A stretch of 64,000 nucleotides of DNA, taken from assembly GCF_003336705.1 (NCBI RefSeq), contig NZ_QMDL01000001.1:868001-932000 (forward strand). The letters are read 5' to 3'. Every line of letters starts with the position of its first letter. Within the stretch, counting starts at the first letter, position 1. The position numbers were made by a program, and so were the translations under genes. Below, one piece after another: positions 8,892-17,725 of this stretch. The notes below the pieces were generated by a model. That model was not told where the DNA came from. It did no database searches and worked only from the letters and a program-made list of their open reading frames with translations. This DNA is from Marinobacter litoralis (lineage in GTDB: Bacteria > Pseudomonadota > Gammaproteobacteria > Pseudomonadales > Oleiphilaceae).

Positions 8892-10303
8892 TGGTCTTGG
8901 CGGTTGGAGCGTCAACTCTCTCTAGGGCGAGACTTTCGACGCAGACTGTCAGTACCTTTACATTTTTATTCTATTTGTATTTTATCGTAGATTACTTCCT
9001 TCGGTTTTCAGTACGGATTCCCGGCTACAGTACTCTGAGGCCGACCCTAATAGGGATTTTGATTCTCTCAACGCTATTGTTTGTCGAACGAGAAAAATTC
9101 AAAGGGCGTTTCGATGATCCTGTTTTTCGTGGGTTTTTCCTTCTGGTGGGGTACATTATTCTGACTTTGCCCTTGGTAGAGTGGCCGGGGAGCGTTATAA
9201 AAGGTAATTGGGAAACCTTTCTGAAGGCTGTGGTTTTTCTGTTCTTTACAGCGCTAACTATAGATACAGAAAAACGTCTCAAGTGGTTCGTCGTTGTATT
9301 CGTATTTTGTCAGATATTTCGTGTTCTGGAACCATTGTATCTTAATATAACCCAGGGATACTGGGGGAGTGCAACACACCTTCAGGGTGCTGAGTTTGCA
9401 AACAGGCTTTCAGGTGCGCCAGCTGATGTAATTAATCCGAATGAATTGGGATTTGTTATAGCCACAGTCATTCCATTCCTACATTATTTGCTTTGGCCCA
9501 AGGGTTGGTTTAGTAAGGGGGTATATTTAGCCCTGATTCCTTTGCTTCTCTATGCGCTGATACTTACTATGTCTCGCGGTGGATTTATTGCTCTACTGGT
9601 AGTTGCTTTTTTTGTGTTTAAGGAGTCAAGGCGAAAGGCTGGATTAATTGCGCTAGGTGTCATAGTTGTTGTTTGTGCGTTTAGCGTTATGACACCGATC
9701 CAAAAAGATAGATATTTATCGCTTATCGATAGGGATACTGCTGGCGGAGCTTCGGCAGAAGGAAGAATTCGTGGAATGGTTAATGAATTTAAAGTGGGGT
9801 TGAGCAGGCCAATTGTCGGTCATGGTTTGGGAACAACTCCCGAAGCCAAAACACATAAGCTAGGGTCAAGACAGGCAAGTCATAACTTATATGCTGAAGT
9901 TTTAATTGAGCTCGGTGTTGTTGGTTTTATTATATTTACGATGTTTTTGGTGAAAATCGCTAAGAAACTAAAGTCAGTTAGGGCGAAGATGACCGGCATT
10001 GTTTCAGATTCCGGTAGCTATTTTTTGCGATTAAATAAGGTTCTTTTCTGTATTTTTTGGATGTATATTGTATACAGCATTAATTATTGGGGGCTTTCTC
10101 AGTATTACTGGTACCTATTTGCGGGCCTTGTGATTGCTTTCGGAAGGCTAATCCCATCTGCAGATGAGATCGAAAGAAACGAGGGTTTGAATGGAGAGGA
10201 TGCAGTAAACCACCATTACCGTCTGGCTTCGAGTTTGCAAAATAGGCATCCCAGAGAAGTACGAGCATGGAAGTCATTGAATGAAAATCAGGAACGATGC
10301 TAA
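8891..10303 (+). CDS. O-antigen ligase/Wzy-type polymerase, multi-pass membrane protein
   Basis: A 470-residue integral membrane protein with about ten or more hydrophobic segments. The C-terminal half holds the Wzy_C signature: LTMSRGGFIALLVV, then a large periplasmic loop with GRIRGMVNEF, GHGLGTTPEAK and SHNLYAEVLIELGVVGF. Proteins of this family polymerise repeat units or ligate glycans in the periplasm. In this cluster it is the only polymerase candidate and works logically with the flippase at 11418. The start overlaps the deacetylase stop (TAATG). A polar tail of ~55 residues follows the last membrane segment. Confidence 0.85.
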   Translation: MVLAVGASTLSRARLSTQTVSTFTFLFYLYFIVDYFLRFSVRIPGYSTLRPTLIGILILSTLLFVEREKFKGRFDDPVFRGFFLLVGYIILTLPLVEWPGSVIKGNWETFLKAVVFLFFTALTIDTEKRLKWFVVVFVFCQIFRVLEPLYLNITQGYWGSATHLQGAEFANRLSGAPADVINPNELGFVIATVIPFLHYLLWPKGWFSKGVYLALIPLLLYALILTMSRGGFIALLVVAFFVFKESRRKAGLIALGVIVVVCAFSVMTPIQKDRYLSLIDRDTAGGASAEGRIRGMVNEFKVGLSRPIVGHGLGTTPEAKTHKLGSRQASHNLYAEVLIELGVVGFIIFTMFLVKIAKKLKSVRAKMTGIVSDSGSYFLRLNKVLFCIFWMYIVYSINYWGLSQYYWYLFAGLVIAFGRLIPSADEIERNEGLNGEDAVNHHYRLASSLQNRHPREVRAWKSLNENQERC

Positions 10304-11421
10304 TGAAGGTTTTAATGGCTGCTCTTCAGCCAGGCGGGGGCATAAAGACATTTCTCAGGTACGTATATTCCCAACCTTGCTTTGATGACTGCGAGTTTGT
10401 CCTGTATGCGCCAGACAATGGATTGTCATCATACCTTAATGCTGTGGTTGGGTATGATCGAATTGAGGTAATTCCTGCTCCTCAGAATTCGTGGGATTTC
10501 GCTGTTGCACTGAGAGGCGTCTTGAAATCCAGAGAGCATGATTTGGTTCACTCCCATGGATTTGGCGCAGGTGTACTAACCGAAATTGTAAGAACCCTCT
10601 CCAGCCAGTCGCCACACTTGATGACGGCTCATGATGTCTTTCTTGACTCACAATTTGGAGGTTTGAAAGGAAAGGTTCGCAAACTGGCTATGGCGCGGCT
10701 TTTTGGTCGAATAGAACGTATTCACACGGTAACAGAGGACGCGACCAGAAACTTCAGCGAGTTTTTCCCCGGCGTTCGTGCTGAGCGGCTAAAGCCAATC
10801 TTGCACGGTGTGGATACGGATTTTTTCAGTCAGGGTGAGCCAGCAGATCTTCGCTTTGAACTTGGTATATCAGCATCAACGCCTCTCATTGGTTTTTTCG
10901 GTCGGTTTATGGGCCAGAAAGGTTTTCGTACTCTTGTGGATGCAATGTTGGCAATAAAGCAAGAAGGTATTGAACCCTTACCCCGTGTGCTGACTTTTGG
11001 TTGGGGTGGTTTTATCCGGGAAGACTACGAGTACCTGACAAGTCTGGGATTGGCTGACGAGTTCGTTCAAATGCCCGGGACAGACAATATGCCCGCGATG
11101 ATAAAAGCGGTAGACATGGTCGTTATGCCTTCTCGTTGGGAGGCTTGTGGTTTGTTGGCTATGGAAGTGCTTTCTGCTGGTGTCCCGTTGCTTTCGACTG
11201 ATTGCATCGGCCTTCGAGAAGTGGTTGCAGGTTCGCCCACAAGGATTTTTCCGCCCGGTAGCGCTGAAGGTCTTTCTCTCGCCATCAAAGCGGAGGTCGC
11301 TGACCCGAGTAAAGATCGTTTTTCGGACTATCAGCAAACCGCCATCGCGCGTTTTCACATTGGTCGCCCAGCGAGCGAGCTGCGTGCACTCTATGACGAG
11401 TTGACCGGTCAAGCTTCATGA
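10303..11421 (+). CDS. Glycosyltransferase family 4
   Basis: A GT-B enzyme of ~372 residues. An ATG at 10297 is in frame, but the ATG at 10303 overlaps the upstream stop (TAATG), as at other junctions here, and has AGGA at nine bases; I choose 10303. VLMAALQPGGGIKTFLRYV gives the N-terminal glycine loop. LVHSHGFGAG and LMTAHDVFL follow. The donor domain has GFFGRFMGQKGFRTLVDA and the E-x7-E motif in SRWEACGLLAMEVLSAG. The E-A-C-G version of the motif is a common GT4 variant. The stop overlaps the flippase ATG. Confidence 0.87.
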   Translation: MKVLMAALQPGGGIKTFLRYVYSQPCFDDCEFVLYAPDNGLSSYLNAVVGYDRIEVIPAPQNSWDFAVALRGVLKSREHDLVHSHGFGAGVLTEIVRTLSSQSPHLMTAHDVFLDSQFGGLKGKVRKLAMARLFGRIERIHTVTEDATRNFSEFFPGVRAERLKPILHGVDTDFFSQGEPADLRFELGISASTPLIGFFGRFMGQKGFRTLVDAMLAIKQEGIEPLPRVLTFGWGGFIREDYEYLTSLGLADEFVQMPGTDNMPAMIKAVDMVVMPSRWEACGLLAMEVLSAGVPLLSTDCIGLREVVAGSPTRIFPPGSAEGLSLAIKAEVADPSKDRFSDYQQTAIARFHIGRPASELRALYDELTGQAS

Positions 11422-12932
11422 TACGTACTTTGCTCGTTAATACTGGCTCAAACGTCCTAGTCATGTTCGTAAAGCTAGTCATTACTTTCATTATGACCCC
11501 CGTATTTGTCCACAACCTGGGCAAATACGACTACGGCCTTTGGGAAATGATTGGTGCGGTTATTGGCTATATGGGCATACTCGATCTTGGCCTCCGCCCC
11601 GCTATAAGCCGTTATGCCGCCAGGCATCTGGCAGAGAAGGATGAAACCGCACTTCAGTCTGTCTATATGTCTGCGCTCGCCTTCATGGCGGTGGTCGGCC
11701 TACTGCTGTTTGTGTTCTTTTTCTCATGGGGATTTTGGTTTGGCGGTACACTGGCCCCGGAGGGTGAACCCCATCAAAAGTACACGTTGTTCCTGATTAT
11801 TATTGGCGCCTATCTTCTGATTTCTTTTCCGGGATACGTGGCCGAAAGTTATCTTGAAGGCTTTCAGAAGTATTACCTGAAAAACAACATCACCATTGTG
11901 AACTCGGTGGTGGGATCTGTACTGCTATATAGCCTGATTACACCGGAGAACGGATTGGTGCTTCTCGCGGGCATTAATGCGATTGGGCTCACGGTTAAGT
12001 ATCTGCTGTTCATGTGGGTTCTCGCGCGCCCGGCCTACGGTGCTGTTCGCGCCCAATGGGAGATGTTTTCCTCCTTTAGGCTTCGGGAGCTCATCGTATT
12101 CGGATTCAAGTCGTTTGTTCAGGGTATAGCGACCCGTGTTGAGAATGCGACAGACGTTCTGGTTATAGGCTTGATTCTGGGGCCCGCTGTGGTGCCGTTT
12201 TACAGCATACCCGCAAACCTAACACAACACATTCGTGGACTGGGCTGGACGTTGACTCATGCTTTTATGCCCCTGTTCAGTGGGTTAAGCGCCCAGGCAG
12301 AAGACGAGATGATCCGTCGGGTATTTCTTATGTCATCCCGATACGTGGTCAGCATTGTATTTGCCATGGGGGCGGGTGCGCTGGTTTTGGGCGTCCCGTT
12401 CATCAATATTTGGCTTGGCTCTGAGTTTGGTGAGAAGGCTAAGTATCTGATTGTTTTTCTGGTTTTCTTCACCGTTCTTCCGTTTATCAATCCATTTGCC
12501 AGCCGCTATCTCACCGCGATAAATAAGCATGGTATTTTTGCCAGGCTTACTCCCATAGCAGCGACCATGAATATCGGGCTTAGTCTGGTTCTGGTACAAC
12601 CTTTTGGTCTGGAGGGCGTGGCTTTCGCATCAGTGGTGCCAGGTTTGATTTTTGTACCTTTGTATCTCCGCTATACCTGTAAACATTTGGAGCTCCCAGT
12701 GAGGGAGTATCTTCGTTGGTCTGTGCTTCCTGCCTTTTTGCCGGCAGGGATTATGGCTTTGATTTTGTTGGGTATGGGGGATTATCTGATCTACGATTCC
12801 TACGCTGATATTGTCGCCGGCGCGCTTTTGAGCAGTTCTGCCTGGCTGGTGGCGTTTTGGTTGTTAGTGTTAAGCAGGGATGAGCGAACGTATCTGCGCG
12901 GTCGAATTGTTCGCATGGCGGGAAGGAACTAA
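11418..12932 (+). CDS. Wzx-like polysaccharide flippase (MOP superfamily)
   Basis: A 504-residue membrane protein with about 12-14 hydrophobic segments. The N-terminus contains FIMTPVFVHNLGKYDYGLWEM and a conserved RPAISRYAAR loop, typical of the polysaccharide transport branch of the MOP exporters. It should flip the undecaprenyl-linked repeat unit to the periplasmic face for the polymerase encoded at 8891. The ATG overlaps the previous stop (ATGA) and the next gene begins three bases after its stop, so it sits inside the coupled operon. Confidence 0.87.
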   Translation: MIRTLLVNTGSNVLVMFVKLVITFIMTPVFVHNLGKYDYGLWEMIGAVIGYMGILDLGLRPAISRYAARHLAEKDETALQSVYMSALAFMAVVGLLLFVFFFSWGFWFGGTLAPEGEPHQKYTLFLIIIGAYLLISFPGYVAESYLEGFQKYYLKNNITIVNSVVGSVLLYSLITPENGLVLLAGINAIGLTVKYLLFMWVLARPAYGAVRAQWEMFSSFRLRELIVFGFKSFVQGIATRVENATDVLVIGLILGPAVVPFYSIPANLTQHIRGLGWTLTHAFMPLFSGLSAQAEDEMIRRVFLMSSRYVVSIVFAMGAGALVLGVPFINIWLGSEFGEKAKYLIVFLVFFTVLPFINPFASRYLTAINKHGIFARLTPIAATMNIGLSLVLVQPFGLEGVAFASVVPGLIFVPLYLRYTCKHLELPVREYLRWSVLPAFLPAGIMALILLGMGDYLIYDSYADIVAGALLSSSAWLVAFWLLVLSRDERTYLRGRIVRMAGRN

Positions 12933-12935
12933 GGG

Positions 12936-14864
12936 ATGTGTGGTTTTGCCGGGTTCGTAAGCTCTCTGGATGCTGGGCTAGCAGAAAATACGTTACGGGG
13001 GATGGGCCGGGCAATCTCTCATCGTGGGCCTGATGCAGATGGCGTTTGGGTTGGTCAAGGGTTGGGTGTGGGCTTAGTTCACCGGCGCTTGGCTATTCAG
13101 GATCTGTCTCCGGCAGGGGCACAGCCCATGGCATCGGCCTCTGGCCGTTATGTTATCGCGTTTAATGGTGAGATTTATAACTTCCGACAGATTCGGGCCG
13201 AGTTAGAAAAACATGGCTGCGGTTTCAGAGGGCACTCAGATACTGAAGTCATGCTTGCGTCTATTGAAAACTGGGGGCTAGAAACTAGCCTCGAGCGTTT
13301 CTCAGGAATGTTTGCCTTTGCCTTGGTAGATACCCATAAACGAAGGCTCGTCCTAGCGCGGGACCGTATGGGGGAGAAGCCCCTGTATTACGGTTGGCAG
13401 GGGAAAACACTACTGTTTGGGTCTGAGTTAAAGGCGCTGCGTGTGCATCCGGACTGGAAAGGAGGCATAGAGCCGAAAGCGTTGGCCCTGTTGCTGCGCC
13501 ATAACGTTATTCCAGCCCCATGGAGTATTCACCCCGGGATTTTCAAGTTACCACCTGCTTCGCTGATTTCTTTTGATTTAACGAGCCCAACTCCCGGGCT
13601 GACTCCAGCCCCTAAACGTTACTGGCACCTTGAAAGTTGTTTCGCTGCTCGGGCAACGGGCACATTTGCAGAGAGCAGTCGGCAACTCGAGAGTTTGTTG
13701 GGCGATGTGATAGAAGATCAGATGGTGTCTGATGTGCCTTTAGGAGCCTTCCTTTCAGGTGGTATTGACTCTTCAACAATCGTTGCGCTGATGCAGTCTC
13801 GGGCCTCAAATTCAGTCCGGACGTTCAGTATTGGGTTTGATGAGCCCGGTTTCAACGAGGCGATTCATGCAGCAGAAGTGGCGTGCCATCTTGGCACCCA
13901 GCATACCGAGCTATACGTAAAACCAGAGGATGCTTTGCAGCTGGTTCCTCGATTGCCAGAGCTTTATGACGAACCCTTCGCAGACTCCTCTCAGTTGCCA
14001 ACCTTTTTGGTCAGCCAAATGACCCGTAAGCACGTTACCGTTGCGCTTTCCGGGGATGGTGGTGATGAACTGTTTTGCGGCTACACCCGTTATCAATCGG
14101 TGTTTAATCGTTGGCAGAACCGGTTTGGTGCGAAATCCCTTGGGCGCAAAGCTGCATCCTGCTTGCCAGAGGCTCTGGCAAGCAGGGCCATACGAGCAGC
14201 TGTACCCTCGCAGAAAGGGCGTTCACATTTGGCGGTTGCCCATCGCTTGAAAGCAGAGCGTGCCATGGCAAAAGCAGGTGATCTCTCTGAGTTCTATCGT
14301 CAGTCGGTATCATTTTGGAATGAGCCGGAGTGCTTTACTCAGCCATTTCCTGAGGGTGGCTATGGGTTAAATAACTCTCTACCAGAAAGCGTGCCAGACA
14401 ACAGTATGAAGACTCTGATGTGGCGAGATCTTAACTGGTATTTACCGGATGATATTTTGGTCAAAGTAGACCGATCTGCAATGGCTTGCAGCTTGGAAAC
14501 GCGCATCCCAATGCTGGACCCGAGAGTGGTCGCTTTCGCGCTATCACTACCCTTGAGCTATAACGTTAAAGGTGGTGTTGGGAAGCAGGTGTTGCGCAGC
14601 GTCCTTTTTCGGCATGTGCCACAAGCTCTGGTTGACCGCCCCAAACAAGGTTTTGCGGTGCCAATTGGTCAGTGGTTACGAGGGCCGTTGCGCGATTGGG
14701 CAGAATCTTTACTAGAGCCTTCTGTATTTCGTAAGCAAGACTTCTTGGATGAAGAAGTTGTGATGGCCTTTTGGCGTGAGCACTTGCGCGGGCGGGAGGA
14801 CTACTCCTCGGAATTGTGGGGGATTCTAATGTTTCTTGCTTGGCTGGAGCAGTCCCTTGGTTGA
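12936..14864 (+). CDS. asnB: Asparagine synthase-like amidotransferase of the XrtA locus
   Basis: A 642-residue class II glutamine amidotransferase. Cys2 (MCGFAGFVSS) is the glutaminase nucleophile, and AFNGEIYNF and GHSDTEVMLA belong to the same N-terminal domain. The C-terminal synthetase domain has the PP-loop LSGGIDSSTIVALM and ALSGDGGDELFCGY. AsnB-like proteins in exosortase A loci form their own subfamily, thought to amidate a sugar acid or an amino acid attached to the polysaccharide rather than to make free asparagine. That role is inference from context. Size and motifs are complete, so an active enzyme is expected. Confidence 0.88.
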   Translation: MCGFAGFVSSLDAGLAENTLRGMGRAISHRGPDADGVWVGQGLGVGLVHRRLAIQDLSPAGAQPMASASGRYVIAFNGEIYNFRQIRAELEKHGCGFRGHSDTEVMLASIENWGLETSLERFSGMFAFALVDTHKRRLVLARDRMGEKPLYYGWQGKTLLFGSELKALRVHPDWKGGIEPKALALLLRHNVIPAPWSIHPGIFKLPPASLISFDLTSPTPGLTPAPKRYWHLESCFAARATGTFAESSRQLESLLGDVIEDQMVSDVPLGAFLSGGIDSSTIVALMQSRASNSVRTFSIGFDEPGFNEAIHAAEVACHLGTQHTELYVKPEDALQLVPRLPELYDEPFADSSQLPTFLVSQMTRKHVTVALSGDGGDELFCGYTRYQSVFNRWQNRFGAKSLGRKAASCLPEALASRAIRAAVPSQKGRSHLAVAHRLKAERAMAKAGDLSEFYRQSVSFWNEPECFTQPFPEGGYGLNNSLPESVPDNSMKTLMWRDLNWYLPDDILVKVDRSAMACSLETRIPMLDPRVVAFALSLPLSYNVKGGVGKQVLRSVLFRHVPQALVDRPKQGFAVPIGQWLRGPLRDWAESLLEPSVFRKQDFLDEEVVMAFWREHLRGREDYSSELWGILMFLAWLEQSLG

Positions 14865-15909
14865 AATCTCGCCTTATAACGATCAATTACATCGAGACCA
14901 AGTATTGGCGTTGTTTCCTGATGTACCCTTTAAAAGGGACCTATGGGAATACCAGTTTTTATTGAATCCGGGAGCGATGAAGCACAATTTTAGCCCTGTG
15001 ATTGCGGTAAATGCACAACGTGTTGTCGGTTTTAATGGTGTGGTTCCGGTGGCCATGCTTTGGAACGGTCAGGTTCGGGAAGGTCTGTGGAGTTGTGATT
15101 TCAAAGTTTGCAGTGAACTTCGGGGTAAGGGCGTCGGGCGCTTAATCAAAGAGGAGCTTGCTCAACGATCTCCGATACTCATCTCTTTTGGTATTAGCCC
15201 AGTCGCAGCCATTGTTCTGGAGCGTATGGGCTGGCACGCGAATAAGGACGTTCACTTTCTTAAAAAGATTCGGTGCCCATCTTCCGTTCGGGACCACGCG
15301 CTTTCTGTTTTCCAGTGTTTGACTTCGGCTGTTAATTGGACGTCTGGAGGAGATGAGTACTCCGTTTCAGTGCAAGATTCACTTCCCAAGCAATCCGACG
15401 TTGACGCTCTGTGGGATGAGGTGAAAACCGGTTATGACAAGGTGGTTGTTCGAAACTGGTCCTACCTGCATTGGCGTTATGAAACGCATCCTTTGGCTTC
15501 TTACCGTTTTCTCGAGTTAAAGAACAGAGCCAACCAATTAAAAGCCATTGGTATCGTTCGGGCCTCTGGTGGGCAGGTACGTCTTGTTGACTACATGGGG
15601 CCCGCCCAAGATATAGCCGTTAAACGAGCCTTGGTTAAAGGAGTGCTAAATAGTTGGTCTGATGCTAAGGCTTTCTCTGCGATGACGTCGGACTCGCAGT
15701 TCAAAAAAGTTATGAAGTCGCTGGGCTTTTACCAGGGGCGTGAACAACCACGTTTCTATGTATGGACATCCGAAAGAGCCTTCACTTCGGGTGAGTGTGA
15801 ACGGAACACTCAAGGTTGGTTCATTATGGGGGGAGATTCCGATGGTGAGCTGTTACAAGCCGCGAGAGAGTCTTGGAGTGAGCAAATCAATCACAGGGAA
15901 CAGGTGTAA
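14857..15909 (+). CDS. GNAT-family N-acyltransferase
   Basis: About 350 residues. The frame opens at a TTG at 14836, but the TTG at 14857 has GGAG seven bases before it and overlaps the amidotransferase stop, so I use 14857. The N-terminal half has the GNAT core: VVGFNGVVPVAM, then DFKVCSELRGKGVGRLIKEEL, where RGKGVG is the acyl-CoA pyrophosphate loop. PVAAIVLERMGW is the usual alpha4 motif. The C-terminal half is a second, poorly conserved domain. Together with the FemAB-like protein at 17725 it could acylate an amino sugar freed by the deacetylase. Substrate unknown. Confidence 0.7.
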   Translation: MVEISPYNDQLHRDQVLALFPDVPFKRDLWEYQFLLNPGAMKHNFSPVIAVNAQRVVGFNGVVPVAMLWNGQVREGLWSCDFKVCSELRGKGVGRLIKEELAQRSPILISFGISPVAAIVLERMGWHANKDVHFLKKIRCPSSVRDHALSVFQCLTSAVNWTSGGDEYSVSVQDSLPKQSDVDALWDEVKTGYDKVVVRNWSYLHWRYETHPLASYRFLELKNRANQLKAIGIVRASGGQVRLVDYMGPAQDIAVKRALVKGVLNSWSDAKAFSAMTSDSQFKKVMKSLGFYQGREQPRFYVWTSERAFTSGECERNTQGWFIMGGDSDGELLQAARESWSEQINHREQV

Positions 15910-16790
15910 TGTCGGATCATCAGCCTTTAGTGAGCATCATCACGCCAACGTACAACCGAGCTGAGTTTATAGCCGAGGCGGTCGATAGTGTTTTGGTTCA
16001 GACGTACCCGAATTTTGAATTTTTGATCGTTGACGACGGCTCTGATGACAACACTTCGGAAGTGCTGGCGCCATACTTGAGCGATAGCCGGATCAAGCTG
16101 TTCCGGCAAGAGAACCAAGGGCAGAGTGTAGCGCGAAATTTGGCTTTGGCCGAGGCGACAGGGGAATTCATTTGTTTCCTGGATTCCGATAATTATTGGC
16201 CAAAGGAAAAGCTTGAACAGCAAGTTCGGTTGTTTGAAGCATATCCGGAAACAGACGTGCTCTATGGCGATAATGTCATTATCAATGCAGAGGGGCGTGA
16301 GCTCAGCCGTAAAAATATGTCCCGCTACTCGGGCAGGATTGCGCGCCAGATGATTAAGGATAATTGCGTGGCGATGAACACAACCATGGCCCGCCGGCGC
16401 TGTTTTGATGAGATGGGGGGCATGAGCGGTAAGCGACGGGTTGCGGATGATTACGATTTGTGGCTTCGCTTGTCAGCCAGGTACCTGTTTCGGTATGAGC
16501 CAGAATATTGGGCCTGGTATCGGGTGATGGAGGATCAGATTTCTTCCGATAAGACCCGGCGCTTTATAGTTAACGAAGAGATTATTCGTGATTTCCGGCG
16601 TGACTTTCCTGATGCCTTGTCGGTTAAAGAGTTCGATCTCGGCTTTGCGCATTTTTATCTTCGCAAAGGGCGCTACTTGGGAAGCATAGGAAACAAAACA
16701 GCAGGGTTGAAGGAAATCGTTAAGGCGATTCGGTATGCGCCTAGGGAATATGCCGTATGGCGATCTTTTTTAGCCGTATTGCTCAAGTGA
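15909..16790 (+). CDS. Glycosyltransferase family 2, copy 1 of a tandem pair
   Basis: A 293-residue GT2 enzyme. It has VSIITPTYNRAEFIAEAV, VDDGSDDNT and, at the metal site, FLDSDN instead of the usual DSDD. GQSVARNLALAEA and ADDYDLWLRLSARY complete the family pattern. It is closely related to the gene at 16826, from which it is separated by 35 bp; the two share long identical motifs (VLYGDNVIINAEGREL against VVYGDYVVIDAEGREL), so this is a tandem duplication. The start overlaps the previous stop (TAATG). Confidence 0.87.
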   Translation: MSDHQPLVSIITPTYNRAEFIAEAVDSVLVQTYPNFEFLIVDDGSDDNTSEVLAPYLSDSRIKLFRQENQGQSVARNLALAEATGEFICFLDSDNYWPKEKLEQQVRLFEAYPETDVLYGDNVIINAEGRELSRKNMSRYSGRIARQMIKDNCVAMNTTMARRRCFDEMGGMSGKRRVADDYDLWLRLSARYLFRYEPEYWAWYRVMEDQISSDKTRRFIVNEEIIRDFRRDFPDALSVKEFDLGFAHFYLRKGRYLGSIGNKTAGLKEIVKAIRYAPREYAVWRSFLAVLLK

Positions 16791-16825
16791 AAATCGGGTA
16801 GGCAGGACAAGGAAGCGTAGCAGTC

Positions 16826-17725
16826 ATGGAAAATAAGCCTCGGGTATCGGTGATCACGCCAACGTTTAATCGGGCAGACTATCTGCCAGTCGCGATTGAC
16901 AGTGTGCTCGCACAGACATTCGGTGACTTTGAGTTGATCGTGATTGACGATGGCTCAACTGATGGCACACCAGAGTTAATGAAGGGGTATTCGAACGACT
17001 CTCGGGTTCGCTATGTTCAGCAGCCGAACCAGGGGCAGAGTGTGGCGCGGAATCGTGGTGTTGCTGAATCAGTCGGAGACTTTATCTGTTTTCTGGATTC
17101 GGATAATGCCTGGGTTGAAACGAAGCTGGCGGCTTCCCTGCGGGCGTTTGACGAGAATCCTCAAGCGGATGTTGTATACGGCGACTATGTAGTCATCGAT
17201 GCTGAAGGGCGTGAGTTGGGCATCAATCGGATGACGCGTTATTCTGGCCGGATAACCCCAATGCTGATTTGCGACAACTTTGTAAGCATGAACACGACCA
17301 TGACTCGTAGGCACTGTTTCGACGAAATGGGGGCCTTTGATAGCAATGATCGGCTCGCAGAGGACTATGGCCTGTGGCTGCGCTTTTCGACTCGCTATCA
17401 GTTTTTGTATTTACCCGAAGTTCTGGGATATTACCGGGTTATGGAAGATCAAATTTCCAGTGATAAGGACAGTCGCTTTAAAGCAAATGAAGAGCTCATT
17501 TTGGAGTTTTTGAAGGCATACCCGGATGCACTCGATTCACTAGAGGTTCGTCAGGGCTTGAGTCGTTTTTATCATCGAAAAGGGCGTTACGAACTGTCGG
17601 TAGGCCGCTCCAGGAGTGCCGGGCGGGACCTAGGGCGATCATTGTTGCAGTATCCTGTTTGGTCCGGCCCATGGCGGCTGGCTGCTAAGTTGGCCGTTCA
17701 TTTGCTCCGCGGCGGAGCGAGTTAA
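16826..17725 (+). CDS. Glycosyltransferase family 2, copy 2 of a tandem pair
   Basis: A 299-residue GT2 enzyme paralogous to the preceding gene over nearly its full length. It has VSVITPTFNRADYLPVAI, VIDDGSTDGT, the same FLDSDN metal motif, and YRVMEDQISSDKDSRF near the end of the catalytic domain, a block also found in copy 1. The two may add two similar sugars, for example successive residues of one repeat. The stop shares a base with the next start (TAATG). The ATG at 16826 has AAGGA-rich sequence upstream. Confidence 0.87.
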   Translation: MENKPRVSVITPTFNRADYLPVAIDSVLAQTFGDFELIVIDDGSTDGTPELMKGYSNDSRVRYVQQPNQGQSVARNRGVAESVGDFICFLDSDNAWVETKLAASLRAFDENPQADVVYGDYVVIDAEGRELGINRMTRYSGRITPMLICDNFVSMNTTMTRRHCFDEMGAFDSNDRLAEDYGLWLRFSTRYQFLYLPEVLGYYRVMEDQISSDKDSRFKANEELILEFLKAYPDALDSLEVRQGLSRFYHRKGRYELSVGRSRSAGRDLGRSLLQYPVWSGPWRLAAKLAVHLLRGGAS

